Positions 6,442 to 6,789 of a stretch of 6,789 bases of DNA are shown piece by piece (the first letter of the stretch is position 1; each line of letters opens with the position of its first letter). Made by a program: the position numbers and the translations under genes. Origin of the DNA: Beijerinckiaceae bacterium (GTDB taxonomy: Bacteria > Pseudomonadota > Alphaproteobacteria > Rhizobiales > Beijerinckiaceae). The notes under the pieces were generated by a model. It was given only the letters and a program-made list of their open reading frames with translations, made no database searches and was not told the DNA's origin. Location: contig CANGRU010000091.1 of the NCBI GenBank assembly GCA_947456315.1, positions 1 through 6,789 on the forward strand, read 5' to 3'.

Positions 6442-6789
6442 ATGCCGCGTCTGTTCACGGGATTTGAAATCCCCTCAACACTCGGCTTCGAATTATCCTT
6501 GAAGCGTGGCGGCTTGAATGGCGCACGCTGGATTGAGCCCGCGGATTATCACGTCACTTTGCGATTTATTGGCGATGTCGATCATGCCATGGCGCGTGAC
6601 ATCGATGGCCTGCTGACTGAAATGCAAAGCGCGCCGATTGATATCACACTCGATGGTTTGACGAGTTTTGGCGGTGACAAGCCGCGTATTCTGGCTGCGC
6701 GCGTGCGACCAACTTCTGCATTGTCAGATTTTCAAGCTGATCAGGAAAGACTGATGCGCCGCTTGGGTCTGCCTCCCGAAACACGCAAA
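6442..6789 (+). CDS. thpR: RNA 2',3'-cyclic phosphodiesterase (ThpR/LigT, 2H superfamily), C-terminus cut by window edge
   Basis: The first 116 residues of a cytosolic 2H-family enzyme that opens 2',3'-cyclic phosphates on RNA ends to 2'-phosphates; the bacterial enzymes can also ligate tRNA half-molecules in vitro. The opening MPRLFTGFEIP and the segment WIEPADYHVTLRFIGDV (30-46) are characteristic, with the first catalytic HxTx motif at H37-V-T39. The second HxTx motif is expected soon after the last visible residue (PPETRK), so the missing part is only about 60-70 residues of a usual 180. The ATG at 6442 is supported by TAGGAG five bases upstream, a good ribosome site. Only 26 bases without a terminator separate it from tesA, so co-transcription is likely. 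There is no obvious biochemical link between the two products. Confidence 0.92.
   Translation, partial: MPRLFTGFEIPSTLGFELSLKRGGLNGARWIEPADYHVTLRFIGDVDHAMARDIDGLLTEMQSAPIDITLDGLTSFGGDKPRILAARVRPTSALSDFQADQERLMRRLGLPPETRK

Overview
The window shows seven protein genes in a compact, ordinary-looking chromosomal arrangement. It looks like an alphaproteobacterium, probably Hyphomicrobiales or a close relative. The reasons are moderately high GC, a DUF2794 protein (a family I know essentially from Alphaproteobacteria), and the style of the HtpG, Bax-inhibitor-1 and arylesterase sequences. I see no insertion sequence, phage gene, CRISPR array, tRNA or rRNA, and I did not find a clearly undescribed multi-gene system.

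Left part (1-1523). The N-terminal half of htpG (Hsp90 chaperone) runs leftward off the edge of the window. It is divergent, across 123 bp, from a small DUF2794 gene on the + strand. A sigma-32-like heat-shock promoter for htpG can be read in that gap. DUF2794 converges on a Bax-inhibitor-1 family membrane protein gene, and a strong near-symmetrical hairpin between them can terminate both.

Middle (1524-5697, all on the - strand). The BI-1/YccA-like gene (1524-2264) is separated by 164 bp from the end of an ABC transporter pair. This gap holds a large interrupted inverted repeat, the least explained non-coding structure in the window. The transporter is ybbA (ATPase, 5002-5697) and ybbP (858-residue FtsX/MacB-type permease, 2429-5005). 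The two genes overlap by four bases (ATGA), so they are certainly one translationally coupled unit.

Right part (5698-6789). Divergent from ybbA across 88 bp is a tesA-type secreted SGNH hydrolase. It is followed after 26 bp by the start of thpR, an RNA 2',3'-cyclic phosphodiesterase, which is cut by the window end. The tesA / ybbA-ybbP divergent arrangement is the same as in E. coli. It suggests that the periplasmic esterase and the membrane-extracting ABC machine work on a shared lipophilic substrate at the cell envelope. That functional statement is inference from gene order and family knowledge; the gene order itself is read directly.
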